Shown here: one piece after another, positions 17,006 through 25,800 of the stretch
Layout: every line of letters begins with the position of its first letter
Position numbering within the stretch: position 1 is the first letter of the stretch
Assembly: GCA_002155895.1 (NCBI GenBank)
Contig: MUMD01000078.1
Coordinates: forward strand, 1-32,664
Reading direction: 5' to 3'
Source: Streptomyces rochei
Lineage (GTDB): Bacteria > Actinomycetota > Actinomycetes > Streptomycetales > Streptomycetaceae
DNA length: 32,664 bases
Translations under genes and position numbers: made by a program
The notes under the pieces: model-generated
What the model saw: the letters and a program-made list of their open reading frames with translations, nothing else
What the model was told of the DNA's origin: nothing
The model's database searches: none

Positions 17006-18187
17006 GTGACAGCGTCCACCGTGTCCACCGACGTGCCCGACGTGCCCGTCATGCCGGCCGACGAGAGAACGCACCGGCACGTCCCGCCCGAGGGATCGCA
17101 CCGCCAACCGCAGGTCGATCCCCTCGCCGACCTGCGCACCCCGCAGGACCCGCCCTGGGACGTGTACCTGACCGGCACCGTCTTCCTCGACGTGATCTTC
17201 ACCGGGCTCGACTCCGCCCCGGTGCGCGGGACCGAGTCCTGGGCCCGGGGGATGGGGTCGAGCCCGGGCGGCATCGCCAACATGGCGACCGCACTGGCCC
17301 GCCTCGGCCTGCGCACCTCGCTGGCCGCCGCCTTCGGCGACGACCACTACGGCGACTACTGCTGGGACGCGCTCGCCCGGGGCGAGGGCATCGACCTGAC
17401 CCCCTCGCGCACCGTGCCCGGCTGGCACTCGCCGGTGACGGTCTCCATGGCGTACGAGGGCGAGCGCACGATGGTCTCCCACGGCCACGAGCCGCCCCCC
17501 GAGGAGCCGTCCCCGGACTGCCCGCCCGGCGCCCGCGCCGCCGTCGCCTCCCTCACGCCCGGCGTCAGCTCCCCCTGGATCGCCCGCGCCGCCGCCCGCG
17601 GCACCCGCGTCTTCGCCGACGTCGGCTGGGACGACACCGGCGCCTGGGACCTGGCCTCGCTGCCCGACCTGGCGCACTGCGAAGCCTTCCTGCCCAACGC
17701 GGAGGAGGCCATGCGCTACACCGGCGCCACCTGCCCCCGGGCCGCCGCGCACGCCCTGACCGAGCATGTGCCGCTCGCCGTGGTCACCCTCGGCGCGGAC
17801 GGCGCCTACGCGGTGGACCGGCGCACGGGGGAGAGCGCCGAGGTCCCGGCGATCGAGGTCGAGGCGCTGGACCCGACCGGCGCCGGGGACGTGTTCGTCG
17901 CCGGGTTCGTCACCGGCACCCTGGCCGGCTGGCCGCTCGCCGACCGCCTGGCCTTCGCCGGACTGACCGCCGCCCTCTCCGTCCAGGAGTTCGGCGGGTC
18001 GCTGTCGGCGCCGGGCTGGTGCGAGATCGCCACCTGGTGGCGCAAGGTCCAGTCGCTGGAGGACCAGGACCCGGCGGCGCTCAGCCGCTACGCGTTCCTG
18101 ACCGACCTCGTCCCGGACGACCTGGTGGCCCCGTGGCCCCTGCGCCGCGCGGTCCCGACCATCGGTTACCGCCCGCCGACGCCCTGA
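17006..18187 (+). CDS. PfkB-family carbohydrate kinase
   Basis: ATP-dependent sugar or nucleoside kinase of the ribokinase (PfkB) fold. The 393-residue protein has the substrate-binding GGIAN motif (88-92) and the C-terminal signature DPTGAGDVFVAGF (289-301) with catalytic base D295. An unusual polar N-terminal extension of about 50 residues precedes the first beta strand (WDVYLTGTVFLDVIF). The C-terminus is also extended by about 40 residues. The GTG at 17006 follows AGGGAG (16994-16999) by 6 nt. Nearness to glucarate genes could suggest a sugar-acid intermediate such as KDG. However, the glucarate route here does not need a kinase and two hairpins separate the genes, so the substrate is open. 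Confidence 0.85.
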   Translation: MTASTVSTDVPDVPVMPADERTHRHVPPEGSHRQPQVDPLADLRTPQDPPWDVYLTGTVFLDVIFTGLDSAPVRGTESWARGMGSSPGGIANMATALARLGLRTSLAAAFGDDHYGDYCWDALARGEGIDLTPSRTVPGWHSPVTVSMAYEGERTMVSHGHEPPPEEPSPDCPPGARAAVASLTPGVSSPWIARAAARGTRVFADVGWDDTGAWDLASLPDLAHCEAFLPNAEEAMRYTGATCPRAAAHALTEHVPLAVVTLGADGAYAVDRRTGESAEVPAIEVEALDPTGAGDVFVAGFVTGTLAGWPLADRLAFAGLTAALSVQEFGGSLSAPGWCEIATWWRKVQSLEDQDPAALSRYAFLTDLVPDDLVAPWPLRRAVPTIGYRPPTP

Positions 18188-18209
18188 CCGCGCACGGCTC
18201 CGGGCGTGC

Positions 18210-19172
18210 TCAGAAGCCGAGCCGGCGCAGCTGCTTGGGGTCGCGCTGCCAGTCCTTGGCGACCTTCACGTGCAGGTCGAGGAAGACCGGGGTGCCGAGC
18301 AGCGCCTCGATCTGCTTGCGGGACTTGATCCCGACGTCCTTCAGGCGCTTGCCCTTGGGGCCGATGATGATGCCCTTCTGGCTGGGCCGCTCGATGAAGA
18401 CATTGGCGTGGATGTCCAGGAGCGGCTTGTCGGCCGGGCGGTCCTCGCGCGGCAGCATCTCCTCGACCACCACCGCGATGGAGTGCGGCAGCTCGTCCCG
18501 CACGCCCTCCAGGGCGGCCTCCCGGATCAGCTCGGCGACCATGACCTGCTCGGGCTCGTCGGTGAGGTCGCCCTCGGGGTAGAGGGCGGGGCCCTCGGGC
18601 AGCAGCGGGGTCAGCAGGTCGGCGAGCAGGTCGACCTGCTTGTTCCCGGTGGCCGACACCGGGACGATCTCCGCCCAGGTGATGCCCAGCTCCTGGCCCA
18701 GCTGGTCGACGGCGATCAGCTGTTCGGCCAGCGTCTTGCCGTCGACGAGGTCCGTCTTGGTGACGATCGCGACCTTGGGGGTCTTCTTGATCCCGGCCAG
18801 TTCCTTGGCGATGAAGCGGTCGCCGGGGCCCAGCTTCTCGTTGGCCGGCAGGCAGAAGCCGATGACGTCCACCTCGGCCCAGGTCGTGCGCACCACGTCG
18901 TTGAGCCGCTCGCCCAGCAGCGTGCGCGGCTTGTGCAGCCCGGGGGTGTCCACCAGGATCAGCTGGGCGTCCTCGCGGTGCACGATGCCCCGCACGGTGT
19001 GCCGGGTGGTCTGCGGACGGTTGGAGGTGATCGCCACCTTCTGCCCGACCAGCGCGTTCGTGAGGGTGGACTTGCCCGCGTTGGGGCGGCCCACGAAGCA
19101 GGCGAAGCCGGCCCGGTGAACAGTCTCGGCCGGTTCTTCGGATGACTGGGTACGAACGCTCATGGCGCCCAT
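18210..19172 (-). CDS. era: GTPase Era
   Basis: Essential GTPase that binds the 3' end of 16S rRNA and assists 30S maturation. The 320-residue protein has G1 GRPNAGKST (28-36), the switch segment NRPQTTRHTV, G3 DTPG (75-78), G4 TKTD (138-141), G5 SAT near 173-175, and a C-terminal KH domain with IIIGPKGKRLKDVG (268-281). G4 has Thr in place of the usual Asn, which I recall also in other actinobacterial Era proteins. The ATG at 19172 has GGGGA 9 nt upstream. A second ATG at 19163 (MSVRTQSS) is equally plausible. The gene is convergent with the kinase, 22 nt away. In other Streptomyces the short cytidine deaminase-like gene lies directly upstream; here it is 12 kb away. Confidence 0.95.
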   Translation of the reverse strand: MGAMSVRTQSSEEPAETVHRAGFACFVGRPNAGKSTLTNALVGQKVAITSNRPQTTRHTVRGIVHREDAQLILVDTPGLHKPRTLLGERLNDVVRTTWAEVDVIGFCLPANEKLGPGDRFIAKELAGIKKTPKVAIVTKTDLVDGKTLAEQLIAVDQLGQELGITWAEIVPVSATGNKQVDLLADLLTPLLPEGPALYPEGDLTDEPEQVMVAELIREAALEGVRDELPHSIAVVVEEMLPREDRPADKPLLDIHANVFIERPSQKGIIIGPKGKRLKDVGIKSRKQIEALLGTPVFLDLHVKVAKDWQRDPKQLRRLGF

Positions 19173-19246
19173 TGTCCCTGATCCCCGGAGCCCCGCCGTA
19201 CCACGGTCGCCGCGCCCGGCCGGCCCGCGCCCGCCCGGTGGGGACG

Positions 19247-19291
19247 GCCGAGCCCCGGCCTCCTCCCGAGGGGAGGAGGCCGGGGCTCGGC
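19247..19291. terminator. Perfect 21-bp hairpin between era and the FG-GAP gene
   Basis: The arms 19247-19267 and 19271-19291 are exact reverse complements over 21 bp, separated only by the 3-nt loop GAG. The hairpin lies 19 nt past the stop of the leftward FG-GAP gene and about 75 nt upstream of era, so it should end that transcript and insulate era. There is no U tract on either side. Confidence 0.8.
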
Positions 19292-19310
19292 GGGGTGGGG
19301 CGCGGCGGCG

Positions 19311-22300
19311 TCAGCCGAAGGCCTTGACCGCGTTCCAGTCCACGGTCAGGACGATCTTCACCGGAGCGTTCGTGTTGGTCCGGGACGGGTGGTAGATCCG
19401 CGTCTGGCCGTCGGACCGCAGGCGCGCCCAGATGTCGGGAATGCCGTCCCCGCTGACGTCGGGGATGCCGATGGCGGTCGGCACGTTCGCCTCGGTCCAC
19501 GAGGTGCCGTAGGCGACGTCACCGTTGAGCGACCCGGTGGCGAGCTTGAGCGAGACGAGGTCGACGCTCCCGCTCACGGACCCGGGCCTGCCGTGCCGGA
19601 CGTACATGTTGCCGTTGTCCAGGTTGCGCCAGAGCAGGTCCGGGGTCTTGTCGCCGTTGATGTCGGCGACGTTGACGATCTCCCGGCGCGCCCAGGCGTC
19701 GTCGTTCATCAACGTGGCCGTCTGGAAGGAGGCACCGGTGTACCCCGACAGCGTCCAGAACTGCGCGCCGGCCCGCAGGACCAGATCGGGGTGCCGGTCG
19801 CCGGTGATGTCGCCGACCGCCTTGATCTGCGTCCAGGTCGACGGGGCCGGGACGCCCGCGGGAAGCCGGATGCTCAGCCGCTCGCCCACGTCGAAACTGC
19901 CGTACCCGTCACCCGGGTAGAGCCAGAACCCGCCGTCGGGGGTGACGGCGAACAGGTCGGTGGCGCCGTCACCGGGGTAGGCGTCCGCGTAGTGGGTGAT
20001 CAGCGACGCCTTGCCGGTCGCCGGGTCGTACCAGTGGCCGGCGGGGTGCAGCTTCGTCTCGCCGGACTTCTCGTCCTTGGTGTACGCGGCGCCCAGGCAG
20101 CCGTACAGCTCGCCGCCCTCGTTGCCCACACAGTTGAACAGGTTGCCGTTCGCGTCCACGATCAGCAGGTCCGGGACCCCGTCGCCGCCGGTGTCACCGG
20201 GCGCGTCGGCCGTGTCCCGCGGCGGCACGTAGAACGCGTAGTCGGCACGGACACTGCGGTTGCCGTGCGCGTCGTAGGCGTACACGTTGAGCCAGTTCGG
20301 ACCGGCGTGCGGCGGCTTCAGCGCGGGAACGGTGGCCTTGCCGGAGGCGTCCGCCGTCACGTAGACCCAGTTCAGGCCCTCGATCGCGTACTGGAACTTC
20401 GCCGCGCCCGCGGAGGTGAAGGTCACCGAGCCCGTCGAGCCGAACTTGACCGTGGACCAGGTCTTCCCGTCGGACGTGGCCTCCAGGAAGACCGGGCTCT
20501 CGACCTCGGGCTGCGGGGGAGCGCTGGCGTCGACGGTCAGCCGGCAGGGTTCGGTGCCGGGCGGGAAGTACGTCGAGACCGCGTTCGAGGTGTCGACGGA
20601 CCGTACGTCCCACGAGTAGGTGGTCTTGTCCTCGAGAGGCAGGGTGGCGGGGATGACCACGCGTGCGGTGCCGCTGGAGTCGGGCTTCGCGGTGTAGGTC
20701 TTCGCGGTGCCGCCGGTCTTCCAGAACCGGAACTCGAGCGCTTCGAGGTTGCCGTCCGCGTCCTTGGCGTTCGCGGACAGGGTGACGTTGGTCTTGCCGA
20801 TGGTCAGGCCCCCGCCCGGCCCGGGGGAGCAGTTGCCGCCCGGGGAGGACTTGCCGCCGGTGGGCTCGCTCGGCTTGCGGTTGTAGACGACCGTCAGCGT
20901 CGCCGAGGTGGCCCGGAATTTGCGCCAGGTCTGGGTGTCGGACTCGCTGGTGGCCCGCATGCCGAAGGTGATGTTCGACCAGCCGTTGTCGGCGCCCTTC
21001 TGCGCGGCGGCGTCCACCTCGAACGACTCGTACTCGTCCGGGCAGTCGCTCGAGGACCAGCCGTGCGCGAAGGAGTGCCTGTCGAGCGACGTGGACCAGC
21101 TCGGCTGCTTGTTCCACGTCGTGCCCGAGGAGATCGCCCCGGTCAGGTAGAACTGGAACTCGCGCTTGGTGCAGGACCAGGAGTGGTTGTTCAGCACCTT
21201 GAACTTCGCGTCGGAGACCGCCGCGCCCTTCAGTGAGCTGCTGAACTTCATGCGCCAGAACGAGCGGGCCGTACCGTTGGTGTCGTTCTCGTGGCCGACC
21301 CGGGCGTCCGAGGTGCCGGAGCTGAAGTTGGTGCCGTTCCAGAAGCTGCTGTTCGGGTAAGGCTTGTACGCCACCGTCCACGCCTGCCAGGGCCCGTTGA
21401 GGGTCGGGTCCACGAAGACCGGGAAGCGGGTGTCCGCGCCCGAGAGCAGGTCCGAGTCGCCCAGGCCGAGATCCATCCGGGCCGAGCCCGTCCGGTCGCC
21501 CGCCAGCCGCACCGGCAGCTGCGTCTGCCGCGCTCCGGGCTCGATGCCGCTCAGCCCGGACAGCTTCAGCACGTCGGCCGGCGTGGCGACCGACGTACGG
21601 CGCTCGCCCTCGGGGAGTTCGGGATCACGTCCGTCGGAGTCCCAGGCGAACGGCGTCGGAACGGAACCGATCTCCTTGCCCGTGCCGTCGAGCACCATGA
21701 CCCGGCCACCGTCGCCGGCGTACTGGAACACAGCCGTCCGGGAGCGCAGACCGTAGGAGACCTTCGCCAGCGCCTCGCTGCGCGCGGCCTCGCGGGTCTT
21801 CACGATGAGCAGCTGGGCGAACCCGCCCTCCTCTCGGGCCACCAGGAGCAGGTCGACGCCCCGCAGCACCTCCGGGTACAGGGCCCGGGGTCCGTCCAGC
21901 ACCGGCTCGGGCAGCTCGCCCGGCCAGGTGTAGGCGACGGTGTGGCCGTCGATGTCCAGCTCCGCCAGCACGGTCTCCCGCCCGGCGGAACCGTCCGCCA
22001 GCGGCAGCCGCGCGTAGGAGCGGTCGGCGCGGTCCTTGCCGGGCGTGCCGCTGGAGAACCGCACCGGCATCGCGGGGTTGACCGGGCGGACGCCGAGGGT
22101 GTCGCCGGCCTTCCCGGTCCGCCGCAGACGGTTGTCGATCGGCGCCCACGCCCCCTCGGCGTTCCTGGCTCGCCTGGGCAGCGCGGTGATCTCGGTGCGC
22201 ATCTGGCCGTCGGGCAGCGCCCAGGTCTGCGAGGTGGCGGTGGTCGCCGTGTCGACGAGCACCTGCTTGCGGGTGCGCCGGGCCTCGGACGCGGCGGCGG

Positions 22301-22502
22301 CCTCGTCACGGGGACCGGAGGCCGCGGGCTCGGCCTTGGCAGGCCGGTTGGCCTGTGGGGCCGGCGAGTCGTCGGGCAGCCACCAGGGCAACAGGGTCGC
22401 GGTCAGGGCGGCCAGGACAAGGCCGACGGTGAGGGCCAGCCTGGTGCGCGTGCGCACGAGGGGGCTGAGGAAACGGGGCGGCGCGGACACGGCGGTGGTC
22501 AC
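19311..22502 (-). CDS. Secreted FG-GAP repeat protein with DNRLRE-like domain
   Basis: A 1063-residue extracellular protein beginning with a signal or membrane anchor (LALTVGLVLAALTATLLPWW, about 22-41). An N-terminal domain (about 85-330, ALPDGQMRTEITALPRRARN and PVRFSSGTPG) of a type I recall from large Streptomyces wall and RHS-related proteins follows. Next come a beta-rich DNRLRE-like domain (about 395-540), fibronectin/Ig-like segments (about 545-760), and five C-terminal FG-GAP/VCBS repeats (about 770-1050) with calcium-loop motifs such as DITGDRHPDL, DINGDKTPDL and DVSGDGIPDI. I infer a surface adhesin or scaffold. The start is uncertain: GTG 22502 gives a sensible signal, GTG 22490 is possible, and the longer frame to 22673 adds Cys/Arg-rich sequence unlike a real N-terminus. 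It is divergent from the RHS toxin gene. Confidence 0.8.
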   Translation of the reverse strand: MTTAVSAPPRFLSPLVRTRTRLALTVGLVLAALTATLLPWWLPDDSPAPQANRPAKAEPAASGPRDEAAAASEARRTRKQVLVDTATTATSQTWALPDGQMRTEITALPRRARNAEGAWAPIDNRLRRTGKAGDTLGVRPVNPAMPVRFSSGTPGKDRADRSYARLPLADGSAGRETVLAELDIDGHTVAYTWPGELPEPVLDGPRALYPEVLRGVDLLLVAREEGGFAQLLIVKTREAARSEALAKVSYGLRSRTAVFQYAGDGGRVMVLDGTGKEIGSVPTPFAWDSDGRDPELPEGERRTSVATPADVLKLSGLSGIEPGARQTQLPVRLAGDRTGSARMDLGLGDSDLLSGADTRFPVFVDPTLNGPWQAWTVAYKPYPNSSFWNGTNFSSGTSDARVGHENDTNGTARSFWRMKFSSSLKGAAVSDAKFKVLNNHSWSCTKREFQFYLTGAISSGTTWNKQPSWSTSLDRHSFAHGWSSSDCPDEYESFEVDAAAQKGADNGWSNITFGMRATSESDTQTWRKFRATSATLTVVYNRKPSEPTGGKSSPGGNCSPGPGGGLTIGKTNVTLSANAKDADGNLEALEFRFWKTGGTAKTYTAKPDSSGTARVVIPATLPLEDKTTYSWDVRSVDTSNAVSTYFPPGTEPCRLTVDASAPPQPEVESPVFLEATSDGKTWSTVKFGSTGSVTFTSAGAAKFQYAIEGLNWVYVTADASGKATVPALKPPHAGPNWLNVYAYDAHGNRSVRADYAFYVPPRDTADAPGDTGGDGVPDLLIVDANGNLFNCVGNEGGELYGCLGAAYTKDEKSGETKLHPAGHWYDPATGKASLITHYADAYPGDGATDLFAVTPDGGFWLYPGDGYGSFDVGERLSIRLPAGVPAPSTWTQIKAVGDITGDRHPDLVLRAGAQFWTLSGYTGASFQTATLMNDDAWARREIVNVADINGDKTPDLLWRNLDNGNMYVRHGRPGSVSGSVDLVSLKLATGSLNGDVAYGTSWTEANVPTAIGIPDVSGDGIPDIWARLRSDGQTRIYHPSRTNTNAPVKIVLTVDWNAVKAFG

Positions 22503-22572
22503 TCCCGTGTGGACCAGGCGGATGGGGCAGCACGGACAACCCCGGACGGCGGGCCGCGGGGCATGGGCGCGC

Positions 22573-22588
22573 ACACGATCACACGATC
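22573..22588. repeat. Tandem 8-bp repeat ACACGATC x2
   Basis: Two exact adjacent copies of ACACGATC (22573-22580, 22581-22588) lie in the expected leader of the leftward FG-GAP gene. Possible roles are a regulator site or simple slippage; nothing further can be said. Confidence 0.6.
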
Positions 22589-22752
22589 GACACGCGGCGT
22601 CCACGTATGAAGAATTTATGAATTTGTGATGCCCGTTCCGTGGTCGCGGACAGCGGAAGCCTCGGTGTCGCATCTACGGCTTTTGATCACCTGTTGTGCG
22701 GTGATGAGAAGGGTTTTTCGCCATAGATCTCGTCGGTCGCGAGAAGTGACGC

Positions 22753-22769
22753 TCTGATGCGACATCAGA
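22753..22769. promoter_or_regulatory. 17-bp palindrome, candidate operator
   Basis: TCTGATG-CGA-CATCAGA is a perfect 7-bp inverted repeat with a 3-nt centre, 115 bp upstream of the RHS start codon. Its size and symmetry fit a site for a dimeric helix-turn-helix regulator. The regulator is not identifiable from the window. Confidence 0.5.
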
Positions 22770-22883
22770 CGTGGCGGTAATCACAGGAACTGAGATTCGT
22801 ATCGATTTGTCGATCTTGAAAGCTGTGGCGCTCATGACAGAGGGTGCGGGCACATTCGTTTGCCTGGGTGGGAGTCGACGCGC

Positions 22884-25800
22884 ATGCGTGCTCAGAGTCC
22901 GCTGTCCTGGCTGGGGCGTAGACGCCCGGCCCTGACGGAGTCACAACGACGGCGTCGTCGGCACGGCCGAGTGGCGACCGTCCTCCTGTTGTCCTCGACG
23001 ATGATGGTCACGGCCCTCAACGCCGAGGCATGGGCGGTGCCGGGCCCCGGCATGAGCCGCGAGAGCTCGGTCGACCTCCCCGACCTGCCTCAGAGCACCT
23101 CCCTCGAAGGGGACGAGGAGGCGGAGAAGAACCTCACGACCGCCCCCGTCGTGCCCGTCGACCCGTATGCGCCGAAGGCCGTGACCCCCTGGACCGACGG
23201 CAGCGGCACCGCCACCCTCGGCCCGGACGCCGAGGCCGGCACCACGGTTCCGGTCTCGAACGGACTTCCCGTCGCCGTCGGTGTGCCCGAGGGCACCGAC
23301 CCCGCCGCCGTCGCCGGCGAGTGGAAGGTCGACCTGGCCGCGCCCACCGCGTCCCAGGAAGCCGGCGTCTCGGGCCTGATCATGCAGGTCACCCCGCCGG
23401 CCACCGCCGACCCGGCCGCGCAGGTGGCGCTCGCCGTCGACACCACCTCCTTCGCCGACCTCTACGGCCCGCAGGCCGCCGACCGGTTCGGTCTGGTCCT
23501 GCTGCCCGAGTGCGTCCTGACCTCGCCCGACAGCGGCGACTGCGCCGCCGAGGGCGGTGCTCAGACCATGTCGGGCAAGGCCGACGGCAAGGCCGAGCGG
23601 CTGTCCAGCGAGGTCGAGGTGGTGCCGGCGAAGGAGGCGCCCACCGAGGCGAAGGCGCCCAGGAACGCCACCACCCACAAGATCCTCACCGGCTCCGTTC
23701 CGGTCGCCGACCTGCTCGGCGGTGACGCGGCCGACCGTCCGGTCCCGGAGTCCGGAGCCGCGGGTGACGACTCCGCCCCGAAGCCGTCCGGCGCCTCGGC
23801 CCGCACGGCCTCGGCCCGCACCGGCGCCGTCCAGGCGGTCGACGCCTCCGGTCCGCGGGTGATCGGTGCCATGGACACCGGCGCCTCGGCCGCCGGCGAC
23901 TTCACCGCCACGCCCCTGCTGTCCTCGGGATCCTGGTCGGCGGGAGCCTCGTCCGGCGCCTTCACCTACGGCTACGACGTCCAGGTCCCCGAGACCGCGG
24001 GCGGCCTGATGCCGAAGATCTCGCTGGGCTACTCCTCGCAGTCCGTCGACGGGCGCACCTCCGCCACCAACAACCAGGCGTCCTGGATCGGCGACGGCTG
24101 GGACTACAACCCGGGCTCCATCACCCGCACCTACGCCAACTGCCGCCAGGACTCCAAGAAGGCAGGGTCGAACAACGCCACCCACCGCACCGCGGACCTG
24201 TGCTGGGGGTCGGAGAACGCCACGCTCTCGCTGGGTGGCATGACCACCGAGCTGGTGTGGGACAAGGACCAGGGCAAGTGGTTCACCGCCAACGGTGACG
24301 GTTCCAAGATCGAGCGGATCGAGGACCCGGAGACGAAGAACGGCGCCAGGAACGGCGAGTACTGGGTCGTCACCACCCGCGACGGCACCCGCTACCACTT
24401 CGGGCTCAACGAACTGCCGGGCCACACCGACGGTCAGCCGGTCACCGACTCGGTGCTGACCGTCCCCGTCTACGGCAACCACCCGGGCGAGGACTGCTAC
24501 AAGGCGGGCGACTGGGCCGGCTCCTGGTGCACGCAGGGCTGGCGCTGGAACCTCGACTACGTGGAGGACGTCCACGGCAACGCCATGTCCCTGTGGTGGA
24601 AGAGCGAGCAGAACTACTACGCCCGCAACTTCAACTTCAAGGCTCCCGTCGTCTACGACCGCGGCGGATACCTGACCCGCATCGACTACGGCCAGCGCAA
24701 GGACAGCATCTTCTCGAAGCCCGCGCCGGCCCGCGTCAACTTCACCGTCGACGAACGCTGCTTCAGCGAGGGCACGCTCACCTGCTCCGAGGCGAACTTC
24801 ACCGACAAGGACCCGGGCAAGTACCGCATCTGGTACGACACCCCGGCCGACCTGCGGTGCTCCTCCGGCAAGACCTGCTGGAACGCCGGCCCGTCCTTCT
24901 GGAGCCGCATGCTCCTGAAGGAGATCCAGACCTCCGCCCAGCGGCGCACCGACACCGACGCCCGCCAGGTCGTCGACCGGTACGCGCTCAAGCAGAGCTT
25001 CCCGGTCCTGAAGACCGGCCCGAACACCGCCCTGTGGCTGGAGTCGATCCAGCGCACCGGCTTCGCGCGCAACGGCTCCGGAGACGACAGCGTCCGGCTG
25101 AACGCGGTGCGCTTCGAGTCCAACGCGGACGACATGCCCAACCGGGTCATGCGGCCGAACGACCCCCGCCCCGGCTTCTCCCGCCTGCGCGTCGCACGCG
25201 TCATCAACGAGTACGGCGGCGAGACCGTCGTCACCTACAAGCCGGCCGCCGGCGACTGCGCGACCGGGACCGGACTGCCCGGCAAGTCGGACACCGCCGC
25301 TCTGAAGACCAACACCCGGCTGTGCTACCCGCAGTTCTGGAGCCCCGATCCCGAGGACGAGGAGATCGACTGGTTCCACAAGTACGTCGTCGACTCCATC
25401 GAGGAACTGCCCAACGTCGACGGCTCCTTCGGCACCCGCACGGGCTACGACTACAAGAACGCCGGCTGGAAGCTGGCCGAGTCGGAGTTCACCAAGAAGT
25501 CCACCCGCACCTACTCCCAGTTCGCCGGGTTCGAACAGACCACGGTGATCACGGGCACCGACGAGCCGTCCATCGGCAGCAAGAGGTCCAAGGCCGTCAC
25601 CCGCTACTTCCGCGGCATGGGCGACACCGTTCCGGTCAAGGACATCACCGGCGCCGAGATAGCCAAGGACCGCGAGCCCTTCGCGGGGCGTATCGCCGAG
25701 GAGCTGACCTACACCGACGCCTCCGACGCCGACACCGACTGGCTCTCGCGCAGCGTCACCGTCCCCGCCGCCACCGAACTGGCCCGGCGCGACCGCGACG

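Larger units (their letters stand above)
22503..22883. other. Divergent 381-bp control region of the toxin locus
   Basis: No gene is seen here. Between about 22570 and 22860 the base composition is clearly more AT-rich than the surrounding DNA. It holds tandem 8-bp repeats ACACGATC (22573-22588) and GAATTTAT/GAATTTGT (22612-22627), and a dyad ATCACC-N8-GGTGAT (22686-22705). It also holds a 17-bp palindrome (22753-22769) and ATCGA-N4-TCGAT (22801-22814). Leftward -10 candidates occur near 22600-22620 (CATACG, TAAATT on the minus strand). No single rightward promoter stands out. Confidence 0.7.

Noticed and set aside
22503-22673. Upstream extension of the FG-GAP protein (MRHRGFRCPRP start)
   Set aside because: Adds 57 Cys/Arg-rich residues before the signal sequence, crosses the AT-rich promoter zone, and has no ribosome site.
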